Part shown: piece after piece, positions 9,123 to 17,233 of the stretch
How the letters are laid out: each line of letters begins with the position of its first letter
How positions within the stretch are numbered: the first letter of the stretch is position 1
Assembly: GCF_018130615.1 (NCBI RefSeq)
Contig: NZ_JAFCKB010000004.1
Span: 62,001 to 126,000 of the forward strand
Direction of reading: 5' to 3'
DNA: 64,000 nucleotides
DNA from: Bradyrhizobium manausense
GTDB lineage: Bacteria; Pseudomonadota; Alphaproteobacteria; Rhizobiales; Xanthobacteraceae
The notes under the pieces: model-generated
The model's input: the letters and a program-made list of their open reading frames with translations, nothing else
Told to the model about the DNA's origin: nothing
The model's database searches: none
Program-made: the position numbers and the translations under genes

Positions 9123-9950
9123 CTACCCCACGATCCCGAGCAAGGATCGCGCCTCGGCTGCAGTCGCCGCGCGCCGGCCGTGGCGCGCGAGAGCCTCACA
9201 GGCGACGGTCACGAGCTCCGCATTGCTGGCAGCGAGGCGCGTCTTGTCGATCCGGATGTTGTCCTCGAGCCCGGTGCGAACTGCGTCGGCGCCCCGCGCC
9301 AGCGCCCAATCCATGACCTCGGCCTGGTGGCGTCCGATGCCGGCTGCGGTCCATGTCGCTTTCGGGATCAGCCGCTTGAGCTCTGCCAGCAGGATGTCGA
9401 GCACATGCTCGTCGGCCGGCATCGCGTTCTTGACGCCCATGACGAATTGCACGTGCGGGCGCGCGTCCATCAACCCCGCCTCGATCAGGCGGCGGGCGCC
9501 GTGCAGATGCGACAGATCGAAGATCTCGATTTCCGGACGAATGCCATTTGCCTTCATGCCGGTGGCGAGAGTCTCGACCAGGGCAGCGCTGTTTTCATAG
9601 ACGATGGTCGGAAAGTTCACCGAGCCGGTGGAGAGCGACGCCATGTCGGGCTTCAGATAGAGCGACGATCCACGCGCCGAGGGATCGCGGCCGCGCCCGC
9701 CGGTCGAGAACTGCACGATCATGCCAGGACAATGCTTCCTGATGCCCTGCTGCACCAGGGCAAAGCGTTCCGGGTCGGATGACGGCGTCTCGTCGTCGTT
9801 GCGGACATGGATATGCGCGAGCGCGGCACCGGCCTCGAAGGCTTGTTGCGTCGATTCGATCTGCTCGGCCGGCAAGATCGGCACCGCGGGATTGTCCTTC
9901 TTGCGTGGAACGGAGCCGGTGATTGCGACGGCAACAACAGCGGGATTCAT
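9123..9950 (-). CDS. BKACE (3-keto-5-aminohexanoate cleavage-type) enzyme
   Basis: Predicted 275-residue member of the beta-keto acid cleavage family (former DUF849), zinc-dependent enzymes that condense a beta-keto acid with acetyl-CoA and cleave it to acetoacetate plus a CoA ester. The metal ligands fit: AHIHVRNDDETPS (HxH, about residues 45-57) and the conserved early Glu region, with FSTGGRG and GLEDNIRID typical of the barrel. The gene lies between an MHS symporter and an MFS carrier on the same strand. The true keto-acid substrate is not evident; the family is known to be broad. Confidence 0.85.
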   Translation of the reverse strand: MNPAVVAVAITGSVPRKKDNPAVPILPAEQIESTQQAFEAGAALAHIHVRNDDETPSSDPERFALVQQGIRKHCPGMIVQFSTGGRGRDPSARGSSLYLKPDMASLSTGSVNFPTIVYENSAALVETLATGMKANGIRPEIEIFDLSHLHGARRLIEAGLMDARPHVQFVMGVKNAMPADEHVLDILLAELKRLIPKATWTAAGIGRHQAEVMDWALARGADAVRTGLEDNIRIDKTRLAASNAELVTVACEALARHGRRAATAAEARSLLGIVG

Positions 9951-10004
9951 CCTGCAACCTCATCATGATCGCGCTCACGCGCTTAAAACTTCAATCGACA
10001 GTCA

Positions 10005-10016
10005 CACTATATAGTG
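10005..10016. promoter_or_regulatory. Perfect 12-bp palindrome upstream of BKACE gene
   Basis: CACTATATAGTG, 55 bp upstream of the BKACE start. A perfect AT-centred palindrome in GC-rich DNA is a plausible regulator site (GntR- or IclR-like size), but no regulator gene adjoins it. Confidence 0.4.
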
Positions 10017-10062
10017 AAGCGTTGCCGCTGCGAACATCATCGCAGCGGCCTCTCTCCTGACG

Positions 10063-11451
10063 TCAGGTCCGAACCGCGGCAGCAGCGCCCGCCGCGCCCG
10101 CACGCTGCCGCTCATAGTCGGCCCGCGCCATCGGAACGGCGGTGGGGTTGCCGAGATCGTCGATGCTGATCCGATAGGTCTCCCGGGCCGTGAGGGCCGC
10201 CAGCGCCGCGATGACGGTGATGCCGAAGGCGATCGCCCCCACCGTCAACGGAATGTTGGCCGAGCCGGGAGGCGCCACGGTCGCAAACAGGGCCGGAAGC
10301 AACGCGGTGATGGTCGTTCCGATGTTCTGCGAGATCGCCATCGCCGACACGCGGGTGCGCGTCGGGAACAGTTCCGGATAGAAGCTCGGGAAGATCGCGT
10401 TGTAGCCCTGATAGACGACGCCCCACATCAAGAGCGAGACCAGGATCGCCAGCGGCACGTTCCTGATGCTGATGGCATAGAGATAGAGGAAGGCGAGCAC
10501 GCCGGACAGGAGCGCACCCACGATGATCGGAGGTTTGCGGCCGATCTTGTCGGACAGACTGCCGACGAAGGGAATGACGAACACGGCCACCATATTTCCG
10601 AGAACCGGGATCCACAGATAGACGTCCTTGGCAAAGCCGATGCCGTAAGCCGGCTGGACCGCGTAGGCCGCGCCGAAGATGGTCGCAACCACCGGGATGA
10701 CGTTCATCAGCGCCATGCAGATGACCCGGAGCATGTCGGGCCAGCTCAGCTTGATGGCCTGAACGATGGGCGCCCGCGGCGTTTCGCCCCGCTCGCCCTC
10801 TCGCGCAAATGCCGGGGTCTCGTCGACTTCGCGGCGAATGATGTAGCCCGCGACGATGACGAAGAAGCTGAGCAGGAAGGGAATCCGCCAGCCCCAGCTG
10901 TTGAAGGCGTCGGTCGGCATATAGGCCGCCAGCGGCAGGAAGACGGCTGCCGCCAGAATTTGTCCGGCCTGCACGCCCTGGAGGGCGAAGCTTGCATAGA
11001 AGCCGCGGCGACCGAACGGCGCGTGCTCCAGGATCATGGAGCTTGCGCCGGAGATTTCACCGGCCACGGCGAAGCCCTGCACCAGGCGAAGGACGACCAA
11101 GAGAACCGGCGCGAGGATGCCGACCTGTTGGTAGGTCGGCAGGATGCCCACTGCCATGGTGGAGAGGCCCATCAAGAACATGCAGACGATGAGGACGGTC
11201 TTGCGTCCATGGGTGTCGCCCCAATGTCCGAGGACGAAGGCGCCGATGGGCCGGGCCACATAGCCAACGCCGTAAGTCGCCAGCGATGCAACGATGGCGA
11301 CCGTGGGATTGTCCGACGGGAAAAAGATCTGCGGGAAGATCAGCGACGCAGCGGTCGCATAGATGAAGAAGTCATAATATTCGAGGGCCGACCCGATCCA
11401 GCCGCTCGCAGCGGCCTTCCTCGACTGGCTCACGTGATGGATTCCGGTCAT
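10063..11451 (-). CDS. MHS-family metabolite:proton symporter (MFS)
   Basis: Inner-membrane symporter of 462 residues in the metabolite:H+ symporter branch of MFS (relatives of shikimate, alpha-ketoglutarate and proline/betaine carriers). Visible family signatures are SALEYYDFFIYATAASLIFPQIFFP in helix 1, GHWGDTHGRKTVL after helix 2, and VLRLVQGFAVAGEISGASSMILEHAP. The ATG at 11451 is preferred over codons up to 11640 because the family N-terminus begins here and a GGAGGAAA site precedes it. With the BKACE and CaiB genes it suggests organic-acid uptake. Confidence 0.87.
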   Translation of the reverse strand: MTGIHHVSQSRKAAASGWIGSALEYYDFFIYATAASLIFPQIFFPSDNPTVAIVASLATYGVGYVARPIGAFVLGHWGDTHGRKTVLIVCMFLMGLSTMAVGILPTYQQVGILAPVLLVVLRLVQGFAVAGEISGASSMILEHAPFGRRGFYASFALQGVQAGQILAAAVFLPLAAYMPTDAFNSWGWRIPFLLSFFVIVAGYIIRREVDETPAFAREGERGETPRAPIVQAIKLSWPDMLRVICMALMNVIPVVATIFGAAYAVQPAYGIGFAKDVYLWIPVLGNMVAVFVIPFVGSLSDKIGRKPPIIVGALLSGVLAFLYLYAISIRNVPLAILVSLLMWGVVYQGYNAIFPSFYPELFPTRTRVSAMAISQNIGTTITALLPALFATVAPPGSANIPLTVGAIAFGITVIAALAALTARETYRISIDDLGNPTAVPMARADYERQRAGAAGAAAAVRT

Positions 11452-11634
11452 CCTGGGTTTCCTCCGAACTGGTTTGCTGGCGTCCCGTGGGCGGGCTTCT
11501 TGGAGAAACTGGGCAGCATTCGCCGCGCGCTGTACGGGGTCTCCGCAAGCGTTTGTCACTGCCGACAGGTGTTTGATTGACGCGACAATAGGCTTTCGCC
11601 GGGCTAACACAATTACCCAGTTATGCGATAAACC

Positions 11635-11647
11635 TAACATGATGTTA
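11635..11647. promoter_or_regulatory. Short perfect palindrome upstream of MHS gene
   Basis: TAACATGATGTTA, a perfect 13-bp palindrome around a central G, about 185 bp upstream of the MHS symporter start in an AT-richer patch. Candidate operator; nothing in the window identifies the binding protein. Confidence 0.35.
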
Positions 11648-11714
11648 TCTAGGGCAAAGCCCCCGGACTGCGCTCATACGCGCTGACCGAGGGTCCGGCA
11701 CGCCGCCGCGCAAA

Positions 11715-12443
11715 TCACACCGGCGGATTGAACGTCCGCACGAAATACACGGGCTCCCTGCCCTTCTTCAGACGATAGAGCTGAGCCGGACGGTTCGGGC
11801 CGCGCCGCATCTTCGCGACCGGCTCGATCATGTCGGCCGACAGAATGCGGGTGCGGAAAGCGCTCTTCTCAAGAGAACGGTCAAGCACGATCTCGTAGAC
11901 GCGCTGCAAATCGGGCAGCGTGAATTCCGCGGGCATCAGGAACGCGGGCAGCGAGGTGTATTCGACCTTGTTACGCAGCCGCTGGATTGCGCTGGCCAGG
12001 ATGTCGCCGTGATCGAAGGCGAGTTTCTCCTTGAGCCTGCCGCCGCCGATCGGAAACCACCGCGCATCGTTCGTCAGTGCGCTTGCATCCGCCTGGATCA
12101 GCGCGAAATAGGCGTGGGTCGCCGACCAGCCGCGCGGATCGCGCGCAGCGCTTCCCCAGCTTCCGAGTTGCTCCAGATAAGGGCTGATGACGCCGGTCTT
12201 CTCCTTGAGCTTGCGTGCCGCGCAGGCTGCGAGATCGCGATCCTTCGCGACATCGACGAAGCCACCGGGCAGCGCCAAGCTTAGCGGAAATGGTTCGCCC
12301 TCGCCGGCCGGACGCTGCACCAGCAATACCTGAAGCCTGTCGTCGCGAATCGCAAAGATCACGACATCGACCGTGGTCAGGGGCCGCGGGAAGTCCAATT
12401 GTCCCGCTTTTCCAAGCGCTTCGGCCCGAGCTTCACCCGCCAT
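11715..12443 (-). CDS. NrtR-like regulator with degenerate Nudix domain
   Basis: A 242-residue protein with an N-terminal Nudix domain and a C-terminal winged-helix region (LPDLQRVYEIVLDRSLEKSAFRTRIL, with RRGPNRPAQLYRLK), the architecture of NrtR, a repressor of NAD metabolism genes that senses ADP-ribose. The Nudix box is damaged: GGFVDVAKDRDL...ARKLKEKTGV lacks the standard acidic residues (REUXEE reads RKLKEK), so hydrolysis is unlikely. The ATG at 12443 follows GGGGAGG by six bases; an upstream ATG at 12497 would lie in the operators. It faces an SPFH gene and an NAD-kinase-like gene, fitting a local regulator. Confidence 0.75.
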   Translation of the reverse strand: MAGEARAEALGKAGQLDFPRPLTTVDVVIFAIRDDRLQVLLVQRPAGEGEPFPLSLALPGGFVDVAKDRDLAACAARKLKEKTGVISPYLEQLGSWGSAARDPRGWSATHAYFALIQADASALTNDARWFPIGGGRLKEKLAFDHGDILASAIQRLRNKVEYTSLPAFLMPAEFTLPDLQRVYEIVLDRSLEKSAFRTRILSADMIEPVAKMRRGPNRPAQLYRLKKGREPVYFVRTFNPPV

Positions 12444-12465
12444 CGGCGACCTCCCCTGTTCGGCC

Positions 12466-12523
12466 TTGACAGTAGCATACTTAGTTGTACAGTCCAACTT
12501 ACTTAGTTGTTCAGACCAACTTA
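12466..12523 (+). promoter_or_regulatory. Tandem 21-bp operators with promoter for the SPFH operon
   Basis: Two near-identical 21-bp palindromes of form TTAGTTG-N7-CAACTTA lie at 12481-12501 and 12503-12523, a 22-bp period, about two helical turns, so both face the same side of the DNA. A promoter reading toward the SPFH gene, TTGACA (12466-12471), 16 bp, TACAGT (12488-12493), overlaps the first copy. This suits repression by the divergent NrtR-like protein. Confidence 0.65.
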
Positions 12524-12546
12524 TAAGCTAACGACAGGAGTAAGCC

Positions 12547-13590
12547 ATGTTTGGTCTCAGGTTCATCAAGGCGCAGCCCACCACCTACGTGATGAAGTAC
12601 CGCGCCGGCGCTGTCGTCGCCGAGGGCACCGGCCTCTCCACGTTCTACTACGGCCCGGTGACCACGCTCGTCGCCGTCCCCGTCGGCAGCCGCGACGCCG
12701 CCTTCATCTTCCAGCAGATCGCGCGCGACTTTCAGACCCTGACCGTGCAGGGCCACGTCACCTATCGCGTCAGCGAGCCGAAGAAGGCGGCATCGATGCT
12801 CAACTTCACACTGAAGTCCGACGGCAAGACCTACGAGACCGACGATCCCGAGAAGTTGCCGGAGCGCATTCTCGGCACGGTCGAGGTGCTGGCGCAGCAG
12901 GCCATCAAGGAGCTGACGCTGAAGGATGCGCTGCAGGCTTCCGACCGCATCGCCGACATCATTGCGGGCGGCTTGCGCGGGCGCGCCGACATCGAAGCGC
13001 TCGGCCTCGAAATCCTCGGCGTATCGATCCGCGGCATCAAGCCGACGCCTGATACCGCCAAGGCGCTGGAGGCGCAGGCCCGCGAAGCGATCCTGAAGAC
13101 TGCGGACGAGGCGATCTTCGCGCGGCGCAATTTCGCCGTCGAGCAGGAACGCGCCATTCGCGAGAGCGAGCTCGACACCGAGATCGCGGTGGAGCAGAAG
13201 AAGCGCTCGATCCGCGAGACCCAGATGGACGCCGAGGCCAGCGTCGCCGCCAAGCGCAACGAGCTGCGCCAGGCCGGCATGGCCGCGGATATCGTGCTGG
13301 AAGGCAAGCGCAAGGATTTTGTCGGCCTCAACGCCGAGAACACCCGGACGCTGGCCGATGCCGAGGCCTATCGCGTCGGCGCGCTGATGAAGATCTTCGA
13401 GGGCGTCGACACCCGCGTGATCCAGGCGCTCGCTGCGGCCGGCATGCAGCCGGGCCAGCTGATCGCGCAGGCCTTCTCCGGCATCGCCGAGAAGGCCGAG
13501 AAGATCGGCCAGCTCAACGTCTCGCCGGACCTGCTCAGCCAGTTGATCGACAAGCCGAAGCCGGAGGCCGCCAATGCCCGCCGCCAATGA
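12547..13590 (+). CDS. SPFH/band 7 domain protein
   Basis: A 347-residue SPFH (stomatin/prohibitin/flotillin/HflK-C) protein. Residues about 10-175 form the band 7 domain (FYYGPVTTLVAVPVGSRDAAFIFQQIARDFQTLTVQGHVTYRV is characteristic), followed by a long charged coiled-coil (about 180-270, rich in EQERAIRESELDTEIAVEQKK-type repeats) and an Ala/Gly-rich tail. No N-terminal membrane helix is evident, so it probably binds membranes peripherally or scaffolds a soluble complex. AGGAG precedes the ATG. Its 3' end overlaps the next gene by 17 bp, indicating co-translation with an NAD-kinase-like protein. Confidence 0.85.
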   Translation: MFGLRFIKAQPTTYVMKYRAGAVVAEGTGLSTFYYGPVTTLVAVPVGSRDAAFIFQQIARDFQTLTVQGHVTYRVSEPKKAASMLNFTLKSDGKTYETDDPEKLPERILGTVEVLAQQAIKELTLKDALQASDRIADIIAGGLRGRADIEALGLEILGVSIRGIKPTPDTAKALEAQAREAILKTADEAIFARRNFAVEQERAIRESELDTEIAVEQKKRSIRETQMDAEASVAAKRNELRQAGMAADIVLEGKRKDFVGLNAENTRTLADAEAYRVGALMKIFEGVDTRVIQALAAAGMQPGQLIAQAFSGIAEKAEKIGQLNVSPDLLSQLIDKPKPEAANARRQ

Positions 13591-14509
13591 CCGCAAGATC
13601 GTGCTGGTGACGCGCAAGACCAGGCTGGAGGACCTGGTCGCGCGTTACCTGACGGCCGCGCAGGCGCGCTTCTATGTCGAGCATCTCGGCGCCGACTTCT
13701 CCGACTATGAGCGCGAGCACGAGGTCTATCAGGCGCAGCGGCACGCGACGCTGCAGGTGCTGGAGCAATGGGGACGCTATCAAGTCATCGAGCGCGGCTT
13801 CCTGCCCAACTTCATCTTCGCGCCCGACGACATCGTGGTCGCGCTCGGCCAGGACGGCGTCGTCGCCAATACGATGAAATATCTCGACGACCATCCGCTG
13901 ATCGGGCTCAACCCGGACCCTGCGCGCTATGACGGCATCCTGCTGCCCTTCGCACCGCACGACCTCGCGAAGCTGCTGCCGGAGGTCGCCACCGAGAAAC
14001 GTGGCAGCCAGGCTGTGACCATGGCGGAAGCGCGGCTCAGCGATGGGCAGGTGCTTCATGCCGTGAACGACCTCTTCATCGGCGCCCGCACGCATGTCTC
14101 CGCGATCTACGAGATTGCGGCCGGCGGGACGACGGAGCGACAATCCTCGAGCGGGTTGATCGTCTCAACCGGGCTCGGATCGACCGCCTGGTTCAAAAGC
14201 ATCGTGACCGGCTCGCTCGCGATCGCCGGCAGTTTGGGCTTGCCGCCTCCGCTGGACGGCTATGATGCCCTGCCCTGGGACGCACCCGAGCTGCGTTTCG
14301 CCGTGCGCGAGCCCTTCCCGAGCCGTCACTCGCAAACCAATCTCGTCTGCGGCCGGCTCGCTTCCGAGGAGCAGCTGCGCATCCGCTCGCTGATGGCGGA
14401 AAACGGCGTCATCTTCAGCGACGGCGTCGAGGCCGACCGCCTCGACTTCAACGCGGGCGCCGAAGTGACGATCGGACTTGCCAAGCGGCGTGGGCGACTG
14501 ATCGTGTGA
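13574..14509 (+). CDS. NAD-kinase-like protein with altered nucleotide motif
   Basis: A 311-residue protein of the ATP-NAD kinase/sugar kinase fold. The segment DIVVALGQDGVVANTMKYL aligns with the GGDGT motif region but reads GQDGV; NDLFIGARTHVSAIYEI and IVSTGLGSTAW match the NE/D and STxxGSTAY-type elements of the NAD-binding domain. The altered GGDGT makes ordinary NAD phosphorylation uncertain. It is co-translated with the SPFH gene and faces an NrtR-like regulator, so a link to NAD(P) or ADP-ribose is a reasonable inference. Activity not established. Confidence 0.7.
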   Translation: MPAANDRKIVLVTRKTRLEDLVARYLTAAQARFYVEHLGADFSDYEREHEVYQAQRHATLQVLEQWGRYQVIERGFLPNFIFAPDDIVVALGQDGVVANTMKYLDDHPLIGLNPDPARYDGILLPFAPHDLAKLLPEVATEKRGSQAVTMAEARLSDGQVLHAVNDLFIGARTHVSAIYEIAAGGTTERQSSSGLIVSTGLGSTAWFKSIVTGSLAIAGSLGLPPPLDGYDALPWDAPELRFAVREPFPSRHSQTNLVCGRLASEEQLRIRSLMAENGVIFSDGVEADRLDFNAGAEVTIGLAKRRGRLIV

Positions 14510-14514
14510 GGCTG

Positions 14515-14718
14515 CTAGCTTCCGAGCGCGTTCTCGCCTGCCTTGCGGCCGGGCACGCTGACATGCACCTCATGTCCCTGACGAAGCGCCAGCGAGGCGG
14601 CGGCAACCGCCGATTCGAATGCCGATTCCTTGGTGGCATATTTGCCGTTGACGTTGCCGTCGTGCAGCACGCCCCACTCGTCCTGGACCGGTACGATCGC
14701 GTATTGGGCAAGACCCAT
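14515..14718 (-). CDS. Small conserved hypothetical protein (67 aa)
   Basis: A 67-residue soluble protein starting MGLAQYAIVPVQDEWGVLHDG, with the layout of short DUF2188-like proteins: an N-terminal beta-hairpin with a Trp, a K-E-A-rich helix (YATKESAFESAVAAASLALRQG) and a C-terminal strand (HEVHVSVPGRKAG). Two adjacent ATGs (14721 and 14718) follow AGGAG; the second gives the better seven-base spacing. It ends next to the NAD-kinase-like gene on the opposite strand. Family assignment is tentative. Confidence 0.65.
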   Translation of the reverse strand: MGLAQYAIVPVQDEWGVLHDGNVNGKYATKESAFESAVAAASLALRQGHEVHVSVPGRKAGENALGS

Positions 14719-14744
14719 CATCCCTCTCCTGTCGCTGCGTAACC

Positions 14745-14942
14745 CTATCGTTGAGTCACCTGCGCATGCGCCGCCGTCACCCGCCACACCGTGTTGCCGC
14801 TGTCGTCAGCGACCAGCAGCGCGCCGATGAAGCCGGCGATCGTGATCGGCACCGGCATCGGATGAATGGGATGGCCCGCGATCTGCGCTGTCGAACGCAC
14901 GCGCACGATGTCTTGCACGATTGGCCTCGTGTGGCATGTCAC
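14745..14942 (-). pseudogene. DUF2231 membrane protein fragment
   Basis: The 65-residue reading frame contains STAQIAGHPIHPMPVPITI, the signature opening of DUF2231 membrane proteins (GHPIHPM), then one helix-like stretch (AGFIGALLVAD), and stops soon after. Complete DUF2231 proteins have about four membrane segments and over 110 residues, so this looks like a truncated remnant. A short functional peptide cannot be excluded. Confidence 0.5.
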
Positions 14943-14981
14943 CCTGCCCCAGCGGCCAACTCGTGCTTGCGGTGATGGTTC

Positions 14982-15941
14982 CTAGGATTGCGCCGGAACC
15001 GGCGTAGCCGCCTGATACGCTTCGTAGGCGCGCTTCAGGCCGTCCTCGAGCGAGGTCGTCGCGCGCCAGCCGAGCTTGTCGAGCCGACTGACATCGAGCA
15101 GCTTGCGCGGCGTACCGTCGGGACGCGAGGTGTCATAGGAGATCTCGCCGCGATAGCCGACGATCTCGGCGACCACGCGGGCGAACTCGGCGATGGCGAT
15201 GTCCTTGCCGGTGCCGATATTGATCAGCTCCGCACCCGAGTAGGTCTTCATCAAGTGCACGCAGGCATCCGCCATGTCGTCGACATAGAGGAATTCGCGC
15301 CGCGGCGTGCCGGTGCCCCAGACCGCAACGGTCTTCGCGCCCGCCAGTTTCGCTTCGTGAAAGCGGCGGATCAAGGCGGCGACCACGTGGCTCAATTCGG
15401 GATGATAATTGTCACCGGGGCCGTAGAGATTGGTCGGCATCACGCTGATGAAGTCGCTGCCATATTGGCTGCGATAGGCTTCCGCCATCTTGATGCCGGC
15501 GATCTTGGCAATCGCATAAGGCTCGTTGGTCGGCTCCAGCGGACCGGTGAGCACGGCATCCTCGCGCAGCGGCTGCGGTGCGAGCTTCGGATAGATGCAG
15601 GACGAGCCGAGGAACATCAGCTTCTCGGCACCATTTTGATGCGCAGCGTGTATCACGTTCGACGCAATCGCGATGTTGTCGTAGATGAATTCGGCGCGCA
15701 GCGTGTTGTTGGCGACGATGCCGCCGACTTTTGCCGCGGCGAGAAAGATCACTTGCGGCCGCACGCGCGCGAACCAGTCGAACACGGCGGCCTGGTTGCA
15801 GAGATCGACCTCGCGCCGGTCGACGGTGACGAGATTCACACTCTCCCGTGCCAGCCGGCGCACGATCGCGCTGCCGACCATGCCGCGATGACCGGCGACG
15901 TAGACGCTCTTGCCCTTCAGCTCAAACGGTACGCTTGCCAT
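14982..15941 (-). CDS. fcl: GDP-L-fucose synthase
   Basis: NADPH-dependent epimerase/reductase of 319 residues that converts GDP-4-keto-6-deoxymannose to GDP-L-fucose for surface polysaccharides. The SDR features are present: Rossmann motif GHRGMVGSA, the SSCIYP segment with the catalytic Ser/Cys, and YAIAKIAG with the YxxxK pair; [28 protein letters not shown] matches the family. [11 protein letters not shown] at 15941 is the chosen start, overlapping the end of gmd by 20 bases. It follows gmd as a two-gene operon. Confidence 0.92.
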   Translation of the reverse strand: MASVPFELKGKSVYVAGHRGMVGSAIVRRLARESVNLVTVDRREVDLCNQAAVFDWFARVRPQVIFLAAAKVGGIVANNTLRAEFIYDNIAIASNVIHAAHQNGAEKLMFLGSSCIYPKLAPQPLREDAVLTGPLEPTNEPYAIAKIAGIKMAEAYRSQYGSDFISVMPTNLYGPGDNYHPELSHVVAALIRRFHEAKLAGAKTVAVWGTGTPRREFLYVDDMADACVHLMKTYSGAELINIGTGKDIAIAEFARVVAEIVGYRGEISYDTSRPDGTPRKLLDVSRLDKLGWRATTSLEDGLKRAYEAYQAATPVPAQS

Positions 15942-16992
15942 TCGCGATGTCCCGTTTGGCATCCGCCAGATCGTTCGTCATCATCTCTTCGACGAGCTGC
16001 CCAAAGGTCCGCTTCGGCTTCCAGCCGAGCACCTGGCGCGCCTTGCTGGCGTCGCCCACGAGGAGGTCGACCTCGGTCGGGCGGAAATAGGTCGGATCGA
16101 TCTTCACCACCGTCTTGCCGCTCCTGGCATCGACGCCGGTCTCGTTCACGCCTGCACCGCGCCATTCGACGCGGCGGCCGACCTGCGCAAACGCCAACTC
16201 GACCATCTCGCGCACCGAATGCATCTCGCCGGTGGCGAGCACGAAATCGTCGGGCTTGCCGGCCTGCAGGATCATGTGCATGCCCTCGACATAATCCCGT
16301 GCGTGGCCCCAGTCGCGCTTGGCCTCGAGATTGCCGAGATAGAGCGTGTCCTCGAGTCCCACCTCGATCCGCGCCACGCCGCGCGTGATCTTGCGCGTCA
16401 CAAACGTCTCGCCGCGGATCGGGCTCTCATGGTTGAACAGGATGCCGTTGCTCGCGAACATGCCATAGGCTTCGCGGTAGTTCACCGTGATCCAGTAGCC
16501 GTAAAGCTTGGCGACGCCGTAAGGCGAGCGCGGATAGAACGGCGTCGTCTCCTTCTGCGGAATCTCCTGCACGAGGCCGTAAAGCTCGGAGGTCGAGGCC
16601 TGGTAGAACCGCGTCTCCTTCTCCATGCCGAGGATGCGGATCGCTTCCAGGAGCCGTAGCACGCCGATCGCGTCGGCATTGGCGGTGTATTCCGGACTCT
16701 CGAAACTGACCGCGACGTGACTTTGCGCCGCGAGATTGTAGATCTCGGTCGGCCGGATCTGCTGCACCAGGCGGATCAGATTGGTCGAATCCGTCATGTC
16801 GCCGTAATGCATCAGGAACGGCACGTTGCCGACATGCGGGTCCTGGTAGAGGTGATCGACGCGTGCGGTGTTGAACGAGGACGAGCGCCGCTTGATCCCG
16901 TGCACGACATAGCCGAGCGACAGCAAATGCTCGGCGAGATAAGCCCCGTCCTGGCCCGTCACACCGGTGATCAGAGCGACCCGCTCAGCCAT
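15922..16992 (-). CDS. gmd: GDP-mannose 4,6-dehydratase
   Basis: SDR-family dehydratase of 356 residues making GDP-4-keto-6-deoxymannose from GDP-mannose. Clear signatures are [15 protein letters not shown] (nucleotide-binding), [27 protein letters not shown] (catalytic Thr/Ser/Glu) and [15 protein letters not shown] (YxxxK). The ATG at 16992 is preferred; an upstream TTG at 17010 is also in frame but less typical, and GGGAG sits about ten bases before the ATG. Together with fcl it supplies GDP-fucose, probably for exopolysaccharide, lipopolysaccharide or Nod-factor-like decoration. Confidence 0.93.
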   Translation of the reverse strand: MAERVALITGVTGQDGAYLAEHLLSLGYVVHGIKRRSSSFNTARVDHLYQDPHVGNVPFLMHYGDMTDSTNLIRLVQQIRPTEIYNLAAQSHVAVSFESPEYTANADAIGVLRLLEAIRILGMEKETRFYQASTSELYGLVQEIPQKETTPFYPRSPYGVAKLYGYWITVNYREAYGMFASNGILFNHESPIRGETFVTRKITRGVARIEVGLEDTLYLGNLEAKRDWGHARDYVEGMHMILQAGKPDDFVLATGEMHSVREMVELAFAQVGRRVEWRGAGVNETGVDARSGKTVVKIDPTYFRPTEVDLLVGDASKARQVLGWKPKRTFGQLVEEMMTNDLADAKRDIANGKRTV

Positions 16993-17233
16993 ATCCGCAA
17001 ATGCTCCCAAAAATGCTCCACGGGCAGCCGGCTTCCAGCTCCCGGCCGAGACCTGTCCTTGTCTGACATATCGTTCGCCGGGGTCAACCCACTACGGCGC
17101 TAAACCGTTCTTTTTCCGAGGATTCCAGCCGCGAGCCCGAGACCACCGACGATGGCTGAAGGCCAACCTTGAGAAGCTGGTAACTCTTGTGTGGTGTGAT
17201 TTTCCCGCAATATCTGGCGGGGTTGGGGTTCGC

